From NCBI RefSeq assembly GCF_019711435.1, contig NZ_JAIGNK010000005.1:39814-103813 (forward strand): a stretch of 64,000 bases of DNA, in the 5' to 3' direction. Source of the DNA: Qipengyuania polymorpha (lineage in GTDB: Bacteria > Pseudomonadota > Alphaproteobacteria > Sphingomonadales > Sphingomonadaceae). Position numbers and translations under genes: made by a program. Each line of letters starts with the position of its first letter. The first letter of the stretch is position 1. Positions 15,716 through 25,689 of this stretch are shown piece after piece. Below the pieces are notes generated by a model. That model saw only the letters and a list, made by a program, of their open reading frames with translations, was not told where the DNA came from and made no database searches.

Positions 15716-17073
15716 CCCAGCCGGACCGTTTCGCCGTGTTCGGGCACCCGTGCGTTCCAGCCGTAGGTCTGCGCAATCTCGAACCGCAAGCGATCTGCCG
15801 CACCTGCCTCGCCGTGGACGACGAAGCATTCGCCGGGCGGTGACTGGAAGCCGCCCAGCCAGCGCAGCAAATCGTGTTGGTCGGCATGGGCGGAGAGCAT
15901 GTCGAGCGAGACCACTTCCGCCCTGATCGGGACCTGCTGGCCGTGGATCTTGACCGTCTCTGCCCCGTCGCGCAGCGCCGCGCCCCTCGTTCCGGCGGCC
16001 TGGTAACCGGCAAGCACGATGGTGCTCCTGCGGTCGGGCCCATAGCGCTTGAGGCGGTGGAGGATGCGCCCGCCGGTGACCATGCCGCTGGCGGAGATGA
16101 TGATTTTCGAGCCTGGCTCGGTGTCGAGGCGCTTCGAATGCTCGACCTCGCGCGTGTAGATCACATCGTCCCACGCATCACGGCACTGTTCGGCGGTGAG
16201 CCGGTGATCGTCGGGGTGCTTGCAGAAGATGTCGGTCGCGCTGCAGGCCATCGGGCTGTCGAGATAGACCGGCACATCGGGCAGGGCGCCGCGCTTGCGG
16301 ATGGCGTCGATGTGGTAGAGCAGTGACTGCGCACGGCCCACCGCGAAGGAGGGGATGATGACGCTGCCACCACGCGCCACGGTCCGCCTGATGATCCTTT
16401 CCAGTTCGTCCTGCGCGGAGAGATCGGGATGCAGCCGGTCGCCATAGGTCGATTCGACCAGCAGGTGATCCGCCGCGCGCAGCGGCTCCGGGTCGAACAT
16501 GAGCGGATCGTCGTAGCGCCCCAGATCCCCCGAGATCACGATGCGCGTGCCATCGGCCACCAGTTCGACGATGGCCGCGCCCAGTATGTGCCCTGCGCGA
16601 TGGAAAGTGATCCAGCAGTCCGGAGTGATATCTATGCGCTGCTTGAAGGGGTGCGGGACAAGCGTTTCCAGCGAGGCCAGCGCATCCTTGCGGGTGTAAA
16701 GCGGCAGCGGTGGATCGTGCCGGCTGAAGCCGCGATTGGCGGCGTAGCGCGCGTCTGCTTCCTGCAGATAACCGCTGTCGGGCAGCAGCAGGCCGCACAG
16801 CGCGCGCGTACCCTCGGTACAGAAGACCGGGCCGTCAAAGCCGTTGTTCACAAGGACCGGCAAATAGCCCGAGTGATCGAGATGGGCATGGGTCAGAACC
16901 ACCGCGTCGATGCTGGCCGGATCGACCGGCAGGGGCTTGCGATTGCGTGAACGCAGGACTTTCAATCCCTGGAACAGGCCGCAATCGACCAGCACCCTGC
17001 TGCGCGAAGTTTCGAACAGGAACCGCGAGCCGGTGACGGTGTCCGCAGCGCCGAGGAATGTCAGTTCAACGAT
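15712..17073 (-). CDS. Beta-CASP metallo-beta-lactamase RNase, apparent ATC start
   Basis: About 453 aa. Zinc motifs HAHLDHSG, then FHRAGHILGAA, SGDLG, VESTYGDR, a beta-CASP domain with SFAVGRAQ and SASGMVTGGR, and SAHADQ. The family includes CPSF73-like and RNase J-like ribonucleases. Homology starts at VELTFLGAADTVTGSRF, upstream of the first GTG (16995). In that extension there is no ATG, GTG or TTG after the in-frame TAA near 17126; an ATC at 17071-17073 lies six bases after GGAGG. Either a rare start codon or a sequence or lesion problem. First gene of the salvage-like trio. Confidence 0.85.
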   Translation of the reverse strand: MVELTFLGAADTVTGSRFLFETSRSRVLVDCGLFQGLKVLRSRNRKPLPVDPASIDAVVLTHAHLDHSGYLPVLVNNGFDGPVFCTEGTRALCGLLLPDSGYLQEADARYAANRGFSRHDPPLPLYTRKDALASLETLVPHPFKQRIDITPDCWITFHRAGHILGAAIVELVADGTRIVISGDLGRYDDPLMFDPEPLRAADHLLVESTYGDRLHPDLSAQDELERIIRRTVARGGSVIIPSFAVGRAQSLLYHIDAIRKRGALPDVPVYLDSPMACSATDIFCKHPDDHRLTAEQCRDAWDDVIYTREVEHSKRLDTEPGSKIIISASGMVTGGRILHRLKRYGPDRRSTIVLAGYQAAGTRGAALRDGAETVKIHGQQVPIRAEVVSLDMLSAHADQHDLLRWLGGFQSPPGECFVVHGEAGAADRLRFEIAQTYGWNARVPEHGETVRLG

Positions 17074-17232
17074 GGCAGGCCTCCAGCGATGATTGTCTGC
17101 CCGATTGCAGCCGAGTTCAAGTTATTCTGCAACCCGTTGGCGGCGATCGGCGCTCCTGCTTCGAGTTTGAACCTCTTGCGGTACTGGTCTAATCGCCTTG
17201 TCAACGCGTGATTGTCCACGCCGGAGGTCGAT

Positions 17233-18441
17233 ATGCTGTTACGCTTCCTTGTCCTGTTCCTTGCTGCCGCCCTGCTGGCATCCTCGCCCGCAGCGGCGCA
17301 GACCGGCTGGACCCCGGCCAAGGCGGAAAACCTCTTGCGCTGGATAGAGCGCGCGCCGGGAGAGGGTATTACGCTCCCCGCAGGAACCGATACGCGCCTG
17401 CGGGTCGCAATCGACAGCGGGGATCGAAAACGCATCGCGCCCTTGGCCGGGAATGCTGCGCTCACCTTGATGCGTGCCTGGCGCGGTCGGTGCTGCGGCT
17501 CCGAGCGCCCCGCCTGGTGGCACATCGACGGCAGCGTCGACGACGAGGCTTTGTGGGCCGGGCTCGAAGAGGCGCTCGCGGCCAACCGGCTCGATCTCTA
17601 CCTGCGCTCGGTTCGCCCTTCGCATCCGCATTACGAGGCTCTGGTCGACGCTCTGGAGCGCGAAACGCATGCCGGTCGGCAAGCGGTGATACGTGCCAAC
17701 CTGGCGCGCTGGCGCTGGCTTCCACCGCGGCTGGGGAAACGCTACCTGATGGTGAATATCGCCGCGCAGGAACTGACCTTGTGGGAGAACGGCAAGCCTC
17801 GCGAGCAATGGCGCGTCATCGTTGGCAAGCCGGTCACGCGCACGCCGGTCTTCACAACGCAGGTCAGCGGCGTGGTGCTCAATCCCTGGTGGGAAATCCC
17901 TTCGAGCATCGCTGCAGAAGGCATTGCCTCGCTCGTGCAGCGCAATCCGGCGGCGGCCCGGGCACGCGGCTATGTTTACCAGAACGGCCGCTATCGCCAG
18001 ATGCCGGGCGACAACAACGCACTCGGGCGCATGAAGCTGGTCATGCCCAATCCCTACAGCGTGTTCCTGCACGACACGTCGAACCGCAAGCTTTTCGCCG
18101 AGGAAGACCGCTTCTTCAGCCATGGCTGCGTGCGCGTCGATCGGGCGCTTTCCTTTGTGGAAACGCTGCTTGTCGGCGACGGCTGGGATCCGGCGGAAGT
18201 CCAGGCCGAGGTGGCCAAGGACGAAACGCACACGATCATCCTGTCGCAGCCGATCCCGCTCTATGTGACCTATTTCACGGCGCAGGTCGAAAACGGGGGC
18301 GGGGTGCGCTTCCGGGAGGACACATATCGGCGCGATCCGGTCAGCCTCGCTCCCGAAGAGCGCGTTGCCCTTGCCCGGGCGGACCATCCGCCTGTGCTGC
18401 TCGGCGATGCCGCAACCGGATCGAAGAGCTGCAAGAGCTGA
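17233..18441 (+). CDS. L,D-transpeptidase, YcbB-like, exported
   Basis: 402 aa. Signal peptide MLLRFLVLFLAAALLASSPAAAQ, then a helical region (about 25-170) with a WWHIDG segment, then the YkuD catalytic domain. The active-site motif SHGCVRV puts the catalytic Cys at about 299. It cross-links peptidoglycan stems (3-3) or attaches proteins in the periplasm. Start chosen at ATG 17233, preceded by GGAGGTCGAT; a TTG at 17212 would spoil the signal peptide. Monocistronic, divergent from the RNase operon. Confidence 0.9.
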   Translation: MLLRFLVLFLAAALLASSPAAAQTGWTPAKAENLLRWIERAPGEGITLPAGTDTRLRVAIDSGDRKRIAPLAGNAALTLMRAWRGRCCGSERPAWWHIDGSVDDEALWAGLEEALAANRLDLYLRSVRPSHPHYEALVDALERETHAGRQAVIRANLARWRWLPPRLGKRYLMVNIAAQELTLWENGKPREQWRVIVGKPVTRTPVFTTQVSGVVLNPWWEIPSSIAAEGIASLVQRNPAAARARGYVYQNGRYRQMPGDNNALGRMKLVMPNPYSVFLHDTSNRKLFAEEDRFFSHGCVRVDRALSFVETLLVGDGWDPAEVQAEVAKDETHTIILSQPIPLYVTYFTAQVENGGGVRFREDTYRRDPVSLAPEERVALARADHPPVLLGDAATGSKSCKS

Positions 18442-18451
18442 GGTCGCAGCG

Positions 18452-19612
18452 CTATTCGCGGGGGGCGACGCGCGTGCCGTCCTCTATGGTATTGCCAGGA
18501 TTGAGGATTATCTCGGCATCAGCGGCAATCCCTCCCAGCACCTGCGCGTATTCATCGTTCATCCGGCCTAGGGTCACGGTCGTGGCCCTCGCGCGTCCAT
18601 TCTCGACCGCGAATACCTGCCAACCGCCATCGGGTCCGCGAAACAGCGCCCCGATGGGCAGACGCAGCGCGTCCTCGGCCTGCCAGAGCGCGATGGTGGC
18701 GTCGATCTGGTAGCCGTGGCCCAGCCGCACGCCCTGTGCAGCCGAGCCCTCCTCGAAGCCGATGATGACATTGACCCGCTGCTCCTCGATGCCGAGTGCG
18801 GAAATGCGCTGCCGCCCGAAAGGCTCGATACGCTCGACCTTGCCGATCAGCGGATCCGGGCCGCCCCATTGCGAGATTTCCACCCGCATCCCCGGCTCGA
18901 CGCGCACCGCCTCGCGCGAGAGCAGGTCGACGACGACCTCGATACTGTCGGGGTTGCCGAGCGTCACCAGCGGCGTCCCCTCGGTGATGACCCCTTCGCT
19001 TTCGTTGAGAACCGCCAGCACCTCGCCGCCCGAGGGCGCACGCACGCCGACCGCCGCGCCGCTGCCAAGGCCGCTGGGATCGGCCAGCATGGCATTCAGG
19101 CGGGCAATCTCCGCCCGGGCCTGCGCCTGGGCCGAACGATCGGCGGCCACCCGCGTGCGCGCCGCCTCCAGCTGCGCGCGCGGCAGGAAACCGCGTTCGA
19201 AAATGGCTTCGGCGCGCGCGAGGTCGCGGCGCGACTGGGCAAGCGCCGCGCTGGCACCGCCCTCGGCCGCCTGCGCCGCAGCCAGCGCGCCGCGCATTTC
19301 GGCACGCGTGCGCTGGTCGAGCGGGCTGGAGGGACGCCCCGTCATGCGCGTGATCAGCGTGCCGGGCGCGACCTTGTCGCCGGGCTCGAGTTCGATGCGG
19401 GACAGGTAGCCGGTAACGGGAGCGGAAACGATGTAGAATTCCTCTGCCCGGGTTACCCCGTCATCGGTAATCCCCACCGTCATCGCGCCGCGCGAAACCT
19501 TGGCCGTGTCGACCGCAACGGCTTCCGGCCACATCGCGTAGAGCAGGCCTGCCAGCATGATCGCCGTGGCGAGCAGCGCCCAGCGCCATCGTTTGAGGCG
19601 CTCCATCATCAT
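18452..19612 (-). CDS. HlyD/MFP periplasmic adaptor of an ABC exporter
   Basis: 386 aa. One N-terminal membrane anchor (WALLATAIMLAGLLYAMWP), lipoyl halves around GYLSRIELEPGDKVAPGTLI and VRAPSGGEVLAVLNESEGVITEGTPLV, a coiled-coil hairpin between them (about 100-165), and beta-barrel plus membrane-proximal domains to the end. It overlaps the permease gene by four bases, so it should link that inner-membrane transporter to an outer-membrane channel not encoded here. Similar to DevB/MacA-type adaptors. Confidence 0.88.
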   Translation of the reverse strand: MMMERLKRWRWALLATAIMLAGLLYAMWPEAVAVDTAKVSRGAMTVGITDDGVTRAEEFYIVSAPVTGYLSRIELEPGDKVAPGTLITRMTGRPSSPLDQRTRAEMRGALAAAQAAEGGASAALAQSRRDLARAEAIFERGFLPRAQLEAARTRVAADRSAQAQARAEIARLNAMLADPSGLGSGAAVGVRAPSGGEVLAVLNESEGVITEGTPLVTLGNPDSIEVVVDLLSREAVRVEPGMRVEISQWGGPDPLIGKVERIEPFGRQRISALGIEEQRVNVIIGFEEGSAAQGVRLGHGYQIDATIALWQAEDALRLPIGALFRGPDGGWQVFAVENGRARATTVTLGRMNDEYAQVLGGIAADAEIILNPGNTIEDGTRVAPRE

Positions 19613-21972
19613 TCGCGTGCCTTCAAGACGCGGACCATATCGAGCCGCATCACGCGTCGTGCCACCGTCACCGCCGTCAGCATGGCTGCGGCCAGCACCA
19701 CGAGGGCAGCCTTGGCATAGGTTGCGTCGGCGGGCGCGAAGGGCAGGCGGAACAGGTCCGATCCGAACATGTGCAGCATGAACTGGGCGAGGGCGTATCC
19801 CATCAGCAGGCCGACCGGGACCGATATGGCCACCAGGAGCGCGATCTCGCCAATGAGCACGACCGCGACCTCGCGCCGGTGGTACCCGAGGACCCGCAAG
19901 GTCGCGAGTTCATGCGCGCGCTCCGAGAAAAGGATGCGCGCGCCGTTGTAGACCACGCCGACAGCAATGGCCGAGGCAAAGGCGATGTAGAAGATGATCA
20001 TCGTGTTGATATTCCCGTCTATCATCTCCTGGAACCGTGCCATCTCCAGATCGCGATCGCCAATGCTCAGCACCACCGGCATCGCCTTGAGCGCCGCGAG
20101 GATATCATCTCGGTGCGCCGGATCGATCAACAGCAGGGCTGCTCCGACCGGAGCACTATCGCGGGCCAGCGTATCGAGAGTGTCCTGGCTTGCATAGGCC
20201 CGCGCGCCGATGAATTCATCGACCATCGCGCCAACCGGAAGCATGGCTTCGGTGCGGCGTCCGCCCAGCATCTTGACGCGGACGTTGTCGCCCGGACGGA
20301 CCCCCAGCTGGCTGGCAAGCTGGCGGCTGAGCATGAGACCGCCCGGCGGCATGGCGATCAGGTTCCCGTCCTGGTCGATACGCGCAGAGAGCATGGCATC
20401 GGGCGCGATCGCCTCGAGCGCGGTGCGCTCCACCCGGTTGGCGTGGCTCATCTCCACCGGCAGCGCGCGGACCGGCTCGACGCGCAGCACGCCGGGCATC
20501 TGCGCCAGCTCGAACAGGACGTCCTCGTTCCGCGCCTCGGTGAAGGTCACGGACAGGTCCTGCTGCTGCGAACGGAAGAAATAGGATGAGAGCATGTAGT
20601 TGCTCGAATCGATGAAGCTCAGCGTGGCAAACAGCAGCGCGATCGACAGGCCGACCCCGCCCACGGTCATCGCCGAACGGGTCGGCCAGCGCGCGATGTG
20701 CCGCACGATCATGTGCCCGATGGCGGTGAAGCCGGCCTTTTCCCCGACCCGCTCGACGAAGCCGGCGCGATAGACCGGCGGCGGGGGCGGCGACATGGCC
20801 ACGGCTGGTGTCAGGCGCGCTGCCGACCAGACGCCGCTGACGGCGCCCAGCGCGGCCGAACCCATCGCCAGCGCCCCTGCGCTCAGGAAGACGCCGGGAG
20901 CAAAATGAAACCGCAGGAAGGGGAAGTGGTAGTATTCGCCATAGAGCTCGGTCATGGCGCGCCCCATCCAGATGCCTGCTGCTGCGCCCAGGGCAGTGGC
21001 CAGCAGGGCGATGGCGAGGGCAAACTTGAGGTAATGCCAGGCGATTGCGAGGCCCGAATAGCCGAATGCCTTGAGCAGCCCGATGAGCGAGCGCTGGGTG
21101 CGGATCATCCGGCCCAGCACGACATAGACGAGGAAGGTCGAAACAATCAGGAAGATCGGCGGGATCACCTGCACCATTGCTTCCAGCTGGTCGAGTTCGC
21201 TCTCGAGGAAGGCGTGGCTGGGATGATCCTCGCGGGTGTAGGCACCTGCGCCGCCATAGGGCGCCAGGATGCGGTCGATCGCGCGAATGACATCGGCCTC
21301 AGATGCGCCGCGTTGCAGCTTGACCGAGAGGGCGTTGATCGCCTCGGTCCGGTCGGTTGCGGCTTCGAGCGCCTCCTCCCCCATCCAGAAGACACCGAAG
21401 CGCGTGTCATCGGGCACGATGTCTCCAGGTGCCAGCGCATTGACGTAGTTGGGCGCAAGACCAATGCCGACGACCCTGAGGCGCTGCATCCGGCCGTAGA
21501 TGATGGCGTCGAACTCGTCCCCCGGTCCAACCTCATTGGCCAGTGCAAAGGCTTCGTCGGCCACGACTTCGCCCGGCTGCCCGGGCATCGGCATGCGGCC
21601 GGCTTTCAGCGTGACTCGGTCGAGCCTGTCGCGTCCGCGCTCGTCGACCGACTGGAGGAGGGCGCGCACGGCCTCGCTGCGGTCGGGAAAATCGAGGATC
21701 GCATATTGCAGGATCGACCCCTGTGCCTGCTGCACGCCTTCGATCTGCGCCACCTCATCGACCACGCTGCGCGGGGCGCGGGTCATGGAGGAGAAAACGT
21801 CGCCGAAATTGTTCTGCGCGTAATAGGCCTCGCGTGTTTCGTAGAGCGAACGATGGACACCCATGGACAGGATGAAGGTCGCCGATGCCGCGGCCAGCAC
21901 GATGGCGATGGCAAGGGCCTGTCCCCGCATGCGCCACAAATCACGCACGAGCTTCAGGTCGAGTGCCTTCAC
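19609..21972 (-). CDS. ABC transporter permease, tandem FtsX domains
   Basis: 787 aa. An N-terminal membrane helix ([20 protein letters not shown]), a periplasmic MacB-type domain, then a first FtsX core around residues 265-400 and a second periplasmic domain (about 445-640). A second FtsX core with four helices ends at [11 protein letters not shown]. Members move lipoproteins, lipids or peptides by mechanotransmission. It overlaps both neighbours, the ATPase upstream and the adaptor downstream. Substrate unknown. Confidence 0.9.
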   Translation of the reverse strand: MKALDLKLVRDLWRMRGQALAIAIVLAAASATFILSMGVHRSLYETREAYYAQNNFGDVFSSMTRAPRSVVDEVAQIEGVQQAQGSILQYAILDFPDRSEAVRALLQSVDERGRDRLDRVTLKAGRMPMPGQPGEVVADEAFALANEVGPGDEFDAIIYGRMQRLRVVGIGLAPNYVNALAPGDIVPDDTRFGVFWMGEEALEAATDRTEAINALSVKLQRGASEADVIRAIDRILAPYGGAGAYTREDHPSHAFLESELDQLEAMVQVIPPIFLIVSTFLVYVVLGRMIRTQRSLIGLLKAFGYSGLAIAWHYLKFALAIALLATALGAAAGIWMGRAMTELYGEYYHFPFLRFHFAPGVFLSAGALAMGSAALGAVSGVWSAARLTPAVAMSPPPPPVYRAGFVERVGEKAGFTAIGHMIVRHIARWPTRSAMTVGGVGLSIALLFATLSFIDSSNYMLSSYFFRSQQQDLSVTFTEARNEDVLFELAQMPGVLRVEPVRALPVEMSHANRVERTALEAIAPDAMLSARIDQDGNLIAMPPGGLMLSRQLASQLGVRPGDNVRVKMLGGRRTEAMLPVGAMVDEFIGARAYASQDTLDTLARDSAPVGAALLLIDPAHRDDILAALKAMPVVLSIGDRDLEMARFQEMIDGNINTMIIFYIAFASAIAVGVVYNGARILFSERAHELATLRVLGYHRREVAVVLIGEIALLVAISVPVGLLMGYALAQFMLHMFGSDLFRLPFAPADATYAKAALVVLAAAMLTAVTVARRVMRLDMVRVLKARE

Positions 21973-22784
21973 CAGCTGATCTCCGCCGGGCTGATCCGCC
22001 GCTCATTGGTCTCGATCCTGGCAATCGTGCCGTCGAGGAAATGGAACACGCGGTCCGCCATGGCCGCGATCCCGGCATTGTGCGTGATGATCAGCAGGGT
22101 GGTGTCGAGCTCGCGGTTGGCGGCCTCCAGCGTTTCCAGCACGCGCACGCCCGTCTGGCTGTCGAGCGCGCCGGTGGGTTCGTCGCACAACAGCACACCG
22201 GGCTGCTTGGCGATGGCGCGCGCCACGGCGACACGCTGCTGCTCACCGCCCGAAAGCTGCGCCGGGTAGTGGTGGCGACGCTCGGCAAGGCCGACAAGCG
22301 CGAGGGCCTCTCCCGGATCCATCGGATCATCCGCGATATCGGTCACGAGACGGACGTTCTCTTCGGCGGTGAGCGAGGGGATGAGGTTGTAGAACTGGAA
22401 GATGAAACCGATCTGGGCGCGGCGGAAGCGGGTGAGATCGGCATCGTCCAGCGCGGAGAGTTCGGTGTCCTCGTAATGGAGGCTGCCCGATGTCGCGCGA
22501 TCAAGCCCTCCGACGATGTTGAGCAGGGTCGACTTGCCGCTTCCGGAGGGCCCGAGCAGGACCAGTATCTCGCCCTTGCGGATATCGAAATCGACGCCGC
22601 GCAGCGCATGCACCTCGGTTTCCCCGGTGACATAGATCTTGCGCAAATCGCGCCCGGTAAAGGCGGTGCGCTCGGCTTGCGCAGGGGAGGCGGTTGCGTC
22701 CGGCGGCATGGCTTTGCGCGCCAGCTTGCCCGAACCGCGCTGCGGGGTAAACACATCTGTCGCAGCGGCCCTGCTCCTTGGCAC
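21969..22784 (-). CDS. ABC transporter ATPase, LolD/MacB type
   Basis: 271 aa in the longest form. Walker [10 protein letters not shown]-loop IFQFYNLIP, signature [14 protein letters not shown], Walker [14 protein letters not shown] and switch His ITHN are intact. The LDSQTG/GALD variant is typical of the FtsX-coupled class. The start is uncertain: GTG 22784, GTG 22754 and ATG 22709 are all in frame, and the conserved domain begins near [10 protein letters not shown]. First gene of the exporter operon, divergent from the sulP gene. Confidence 0.9.
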   Translation of the reverse strand: MPRSRAAATDVFTPQRGSGKLARKAMPPDATASPAQAERTAFTGRDLRKIYVTGETEVHALRGVDFDIRKGEILVLLGPSGSGKSTLLNIVGGLDRATSGSLHYEDTELSALDDADLTRFRRAQIGFIFQFYNLIPSLTAEENVRLVTDIADDPMDPGEALALVGLAERRHHYPAQLSGGEQQRVAVARAIAKQPGVLLCDEPTGALDSQTGVRVLETLEAANRELDTTLLIITHNAGIAAMADRVFHFLDGTIARIETNERRISPAEISW

Positions 22785-22918
22785 GAGTGCCGAGCGCCAG
22801 GGCTGGACATCGATCGCGTAAGTCTTGCCGTGACTTTACCGGAACGCCATGGTCAGGAAGCGCGAATGGCTTGCCTCGCCCGGTAGGCTCCTTGCGCAAT
22901 AACGAAAGGCCGCGGTTC

Positions 22919-24676
22919 ATGCTCTCGCGTTATCTGCCGATCCTCGAATGGGGACGGACATACAATCGGTCGATCCTGACCAGCGACCTGGTGGCGGCGG
23001 TGATCGTCACCATCATGCTGATCCCGCAAAGCCTCGCCTATGCCCTGCTGGCAGGATTGCCGCCGGTCGTCGGTCTCTACGCCTCGATCCTTCCGCTGGT
23101 GCTTTATGCGATCTTCGGGACCAGCCGCACGCTGGCAGTCGGGCCGGTGGCGGTTATCTCGCTGATGACGGCAAGCGCCGCCGGGGCGGTCGCGGCGCAA
23201 GGTACGGCGGAATATCTCGAGGCGGCGATCACGCTGGCGATGCTTTCGGGCATCATGCTGGCCATACTGGGTTTCCTGCGCGCTGGCTTCCTGGCGAACC
23301 TTCTTTCCCACCCGGTCATCAGCGGGTTCATTACCGCCAGCGGCATCCTGATCGCGACCAGCCAGCTCAAGCATATTCTCGGCATTACGGCAGGCGGCGA
23401 CAACTGGCCCGAGATGCTGGGCTCGATCGCCGCGTCCATCGGCGAGACCAATCCCTGGACACTGGCGATCGGCATTCCGGCGACCTTGTTCCTGTTCTGG
23501 GTGCGCAAGGGTGGCAAACCGGCCCTGGTGGCGATGGGGCTCGGCCCCCGCGTGGCCGATATGACCGCCAAGGCCGGACCGGTTGCCGCGGTCGTGCTGA
23601 CGATCCTCGCGGTGCGGGCGCTCGATCTGGGCGAGCGGGGGGTGAAGATCGTCGGCGCGATCCCGCAGGGCCTGCCGCCATTTGCGGTGCCCTCGACCGA
23701 CCTTTCGCTGATCGAGCAACTGTGGGTCCCCGCGCTGCTTATCTCGATCATCGGTTTCGTCGAGAGCGTCTCGGTCGCACAGACGCTGGCGGCCAAGCGA
23801 CGGCAGCGCATTTCGCCCGACCAGGAACTGGTCGGGCTGGGGGCGGCCAACATCGCTAGCGCCTTTTCGGGCGGCTATCCGGTAACGGGAGGCTTCGCGC
23901 GCTCGGCAGTCAACTTCGATGCCGGTGCGGAAACACCGGCCGCGGGTGCGTTCACCGCAGTAGGTATCGCGCTGGCGACGCTATTCCTCACCCCGCTGCT
24001 GTTCAGCCTGCCGATCGCCACCTTGGCGGCGACCATCATCGTCGCCGTCCTCAGCCTCGTCGACCTCAAGACACCGGGCCAGCTGTGGCGCTATTCGAAG
24101 GCCGATTTCGCCGCGCATGTCGCGACGATCGCGATCACACTCCTGGCCGGGGTCGAGCTCGGGGTGATAACCGGTGTGGCTGTCGGCCTGCTGCTCTATC
24201 TCTATCGCGCCAGCCGCCCGCACGCCGCGATCGTGGGGCGCGTTCCCGGAACCGAGCATTTCCGCAATGTGGAGCGGCACGAGGTGTTCACCGTTCCGCA
24301 CGTCCTTTCGATCCGGATCGACGAATCCCTGACCTACCTCAACGCGCGCTGGCTGGAGGAATATGTCCTCGAGCGCGTGGCCGAGCGCCCGGAACTTCGC
24401 CACGTCATCCTGATGTGCAGCGCGGTCAACGAGATCGACGCCTCGGGGCTGGAAAGCCTTGAAGCCATCAATCACCGGCTCGGCGACGGCGGGATCGGCA
24501 TGCACCTGTCCGAAGTAAAAGGTCCGGTGATGGACCGCCTCAAGCGCACCCATTTCCTCGAAGAACTCAACGGCAAGATTTTCCTCTCGCAGGAGCGCGC
24601 TTTTGGCGAACTCTCCCGCGACAATGGTGAGCCCGCGGTCCCCCACGACCATTATCACGCGCGCGGGATGATTTGA
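22919..24676 (+). CDS. SulP-family anion permease with STAS domain
   Basis: 585 aa from ATG 22919; the longer frame upstream is intergenic. About 12-14 membrane segments, SulP signatures IPQSLAYALLAGLPPVVGLYAS (in two parts, about residues 38-59), GPVAVISLMT and SGGYPVTGGFARSAVN, and a cytoplasmic C-terminal STAS domain (about 455-560) with LMCSAVNEIDASGLESLE, which includes the conserved DxSGL. Transports sulfate, bicarbonate or a similar anion; no cysteine or carbonic anhydrase gene next to it decides which. Confidence 0.92.
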   Translation: MLSRYLPILEWGRTYNRSILTSDLVAAVIVTIMLIPQSLAYALLAGLPPVVGLYASILPLVLYAIFGTSRTLAVGPVAVISLMTASAAGAVAAQGTAEYLEAAITLAMLSGIMLAILGFLRAGFLANLLSHPVISGFITASGILIATSQLKHILGITAGGDNWPEMLGSIAASIGETNPWTLAIGIPATLFLFWVRKGGKPALVAMGLGPRVADMTAKAGPVAAVVLTILAVRALDLGERGVKIVGAIPQGLPPFAVPSTDLSLIEQLWVPALLISIIGFVESVSVAQTLAAKRRQRISPDQELVGLGAANIASAFSGGYPVTGGFARSAVNFDAGAETPAAGAFTAVGIALATLFLTPLLFSLPIATLAATIIVAVLSLVDLKTPGQLWRYSKADFAAHVATIAITLLAGVELGVITGVAVGLLLYLYRASRPHAAIVGRVPGTEHFRNVERHEVFTVPHVLSIRIDESLTYLNARWLEEYVLERVAERPELRHVILMCSAVNEIDASGLESLEAINHRLGDGGIGMHLSEVKGPVMDRLKRTHFLEELNGKIFLSQERAFGELSRDNGEPAVPHDHYHARGMI

Positions 24677-24743
24677 CGGGCTGCTTCGCCGCGAAGGGTG
24701 CGTTGTGGCCAGGCATTGCCCGCCAAGGGCCGCACCGGACAGG

Positions 24744-25526
24744 CTATCCGCGCGCGACCGTATCCAGCGGCTCGCCCGTCACGGGATAGCCAAGGTCTTC
24801 ACCGATCTCGAGCCAGGTCTTGCCCTCGCGCTCGCCCATGTGCGGCGTGATCGTTCGCACCGGGATACGCTCCGCCTGCTCCTTCGCCGCTGCAAAATCT
24901 TCGAACAATGCTAGCCGTTCGAGATTGCGGCGGGTGGGGAAGATGACCTTGATGTCGCCCCGTTCCGCCGCATCGAGCGCGCCCTGCGCGGTAGTCCAGA
25001 ACAGGTGGGTGTTCTCCGACAGGTCGGCCTCGATTTCCACCGCGCCCGTGCCGAGGTCGGCGATGTAGAAGCGGGTATCGTAGACGCGCGGGATACGCTC
25101 GTTCTTGGGATACCAGCGCGCAAACGGCGTCAGCTGGGCGAGGTCCAGCTCCCAGCCGAAATGGTCGAGGACGCTCGCAAGATCGCCGGTCTGCATCAGG
25201 TAGCGCCGCGCGGCGCGGGCCTTTTCCGCGTCGATATCGCCGGAGAGGCCGATCGCAAGGCCGGTCTCCTCCAGCGTCTCGCGCACGACGGCAATCTGGT
25301 GCGCGGCTTCTTCGGGATCGAGCGGACCGCCCATCATGGCGCCGAGCTCGAAATCGGCCGGGTCCACGCGTCCGCCGGGAAAGACTGCCATGCCGCCAGC
25401 GAAAACCATTTCGCGGCTGCGAATGGTCATCAGGATTTCGGGCGGACCGCCGTCGCGGGCATTGCGAAAGATAATGACGGTAGCTGCGGGGATACCGGCG
25501 GGCGCGTCTTCGTGGTTGATGCTCAT
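24744..25526 (-). CDS. Nudix hydrolase (NUDT19/coenzyme A-type)
   Basis: 260 aa from ATG 25526, which has AAGGAGG six bases upstream. The Nudix box is present but split by an insertion: FPGGRVDP, then about 30 residues, then VRETLEETGLAIG. This large-insert form is typical of the NUDT19/RP2p-like group acting on CoA or acyl-CoA derivatives. Metal-binding glutamates in RETLEETG are intact. Not in an operon; a candidate sRNA and terminator lie upstream on the other strand. Confidence 0.85.
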   Translation of the reverse strand: MSINHEDAPAGIPAATVIIFRNARDGGPPEILMTIRSREMVFAGGMAVFPGGRVDPADFELGAMMGGPLDPEEAAHQIAVVRETLEETGLAIGLSGDIDAEKARAARRYLMQTGDLASVLDHFGWELDLAQLTPFARWYPKNERIPRVYDTRFYIADLGTGAVEIEADLSENTHLFWTTAQGALDAAERGDIKVIFPTRRNLERLALFEDFAAAKEQAERIPVRTITPHMGEREGKTWLEIGEDLGYPVTGEPLDTVARG

Positions 25527-25689
25527 GGGCCTCCTTGTGACCGCAAGCGAGGCGCCTGCCAAGCCGCAAGGGTTAACGCGATGCGTCGGGATTTTTTACA
25601 AGCGAGGAGCTGTGAAAATCGGTGTTAACCACTGCCTGGCGCGGGTTCCGTAGCGAAATCGATTTTGGCACGCGCCATGCATGTATACT

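Noticed and set aside
15000..16043. 347-aa minus-strand frame
   Set aside because: Arg/Pro/Gly-rich shadow of the AMP-phosphorylase-type and RNase genes in another frame.
22853..23719. 288-aa minus-strand frame over the SulP gene
   Set aside because: Charged antisense shadow (many RDD/HRQ runs); SulP membrane segments are unmistakable on the plus strand.
25627..25649. GGAAC...GTT on the minus strand upstream of the Nudix gene as a second EcfG promoter
   Set aside because: Spacer is one or two bases too short and the -10 lacks CGTT; too weak to claim.
25665..25689. TTGGCA...TATACT as a sigma-70 promoter for the candidate sRNA
   Set aside because: Only 13 bp between the boxes, too short for a normal promoter; the sRNA 5' end is left open.
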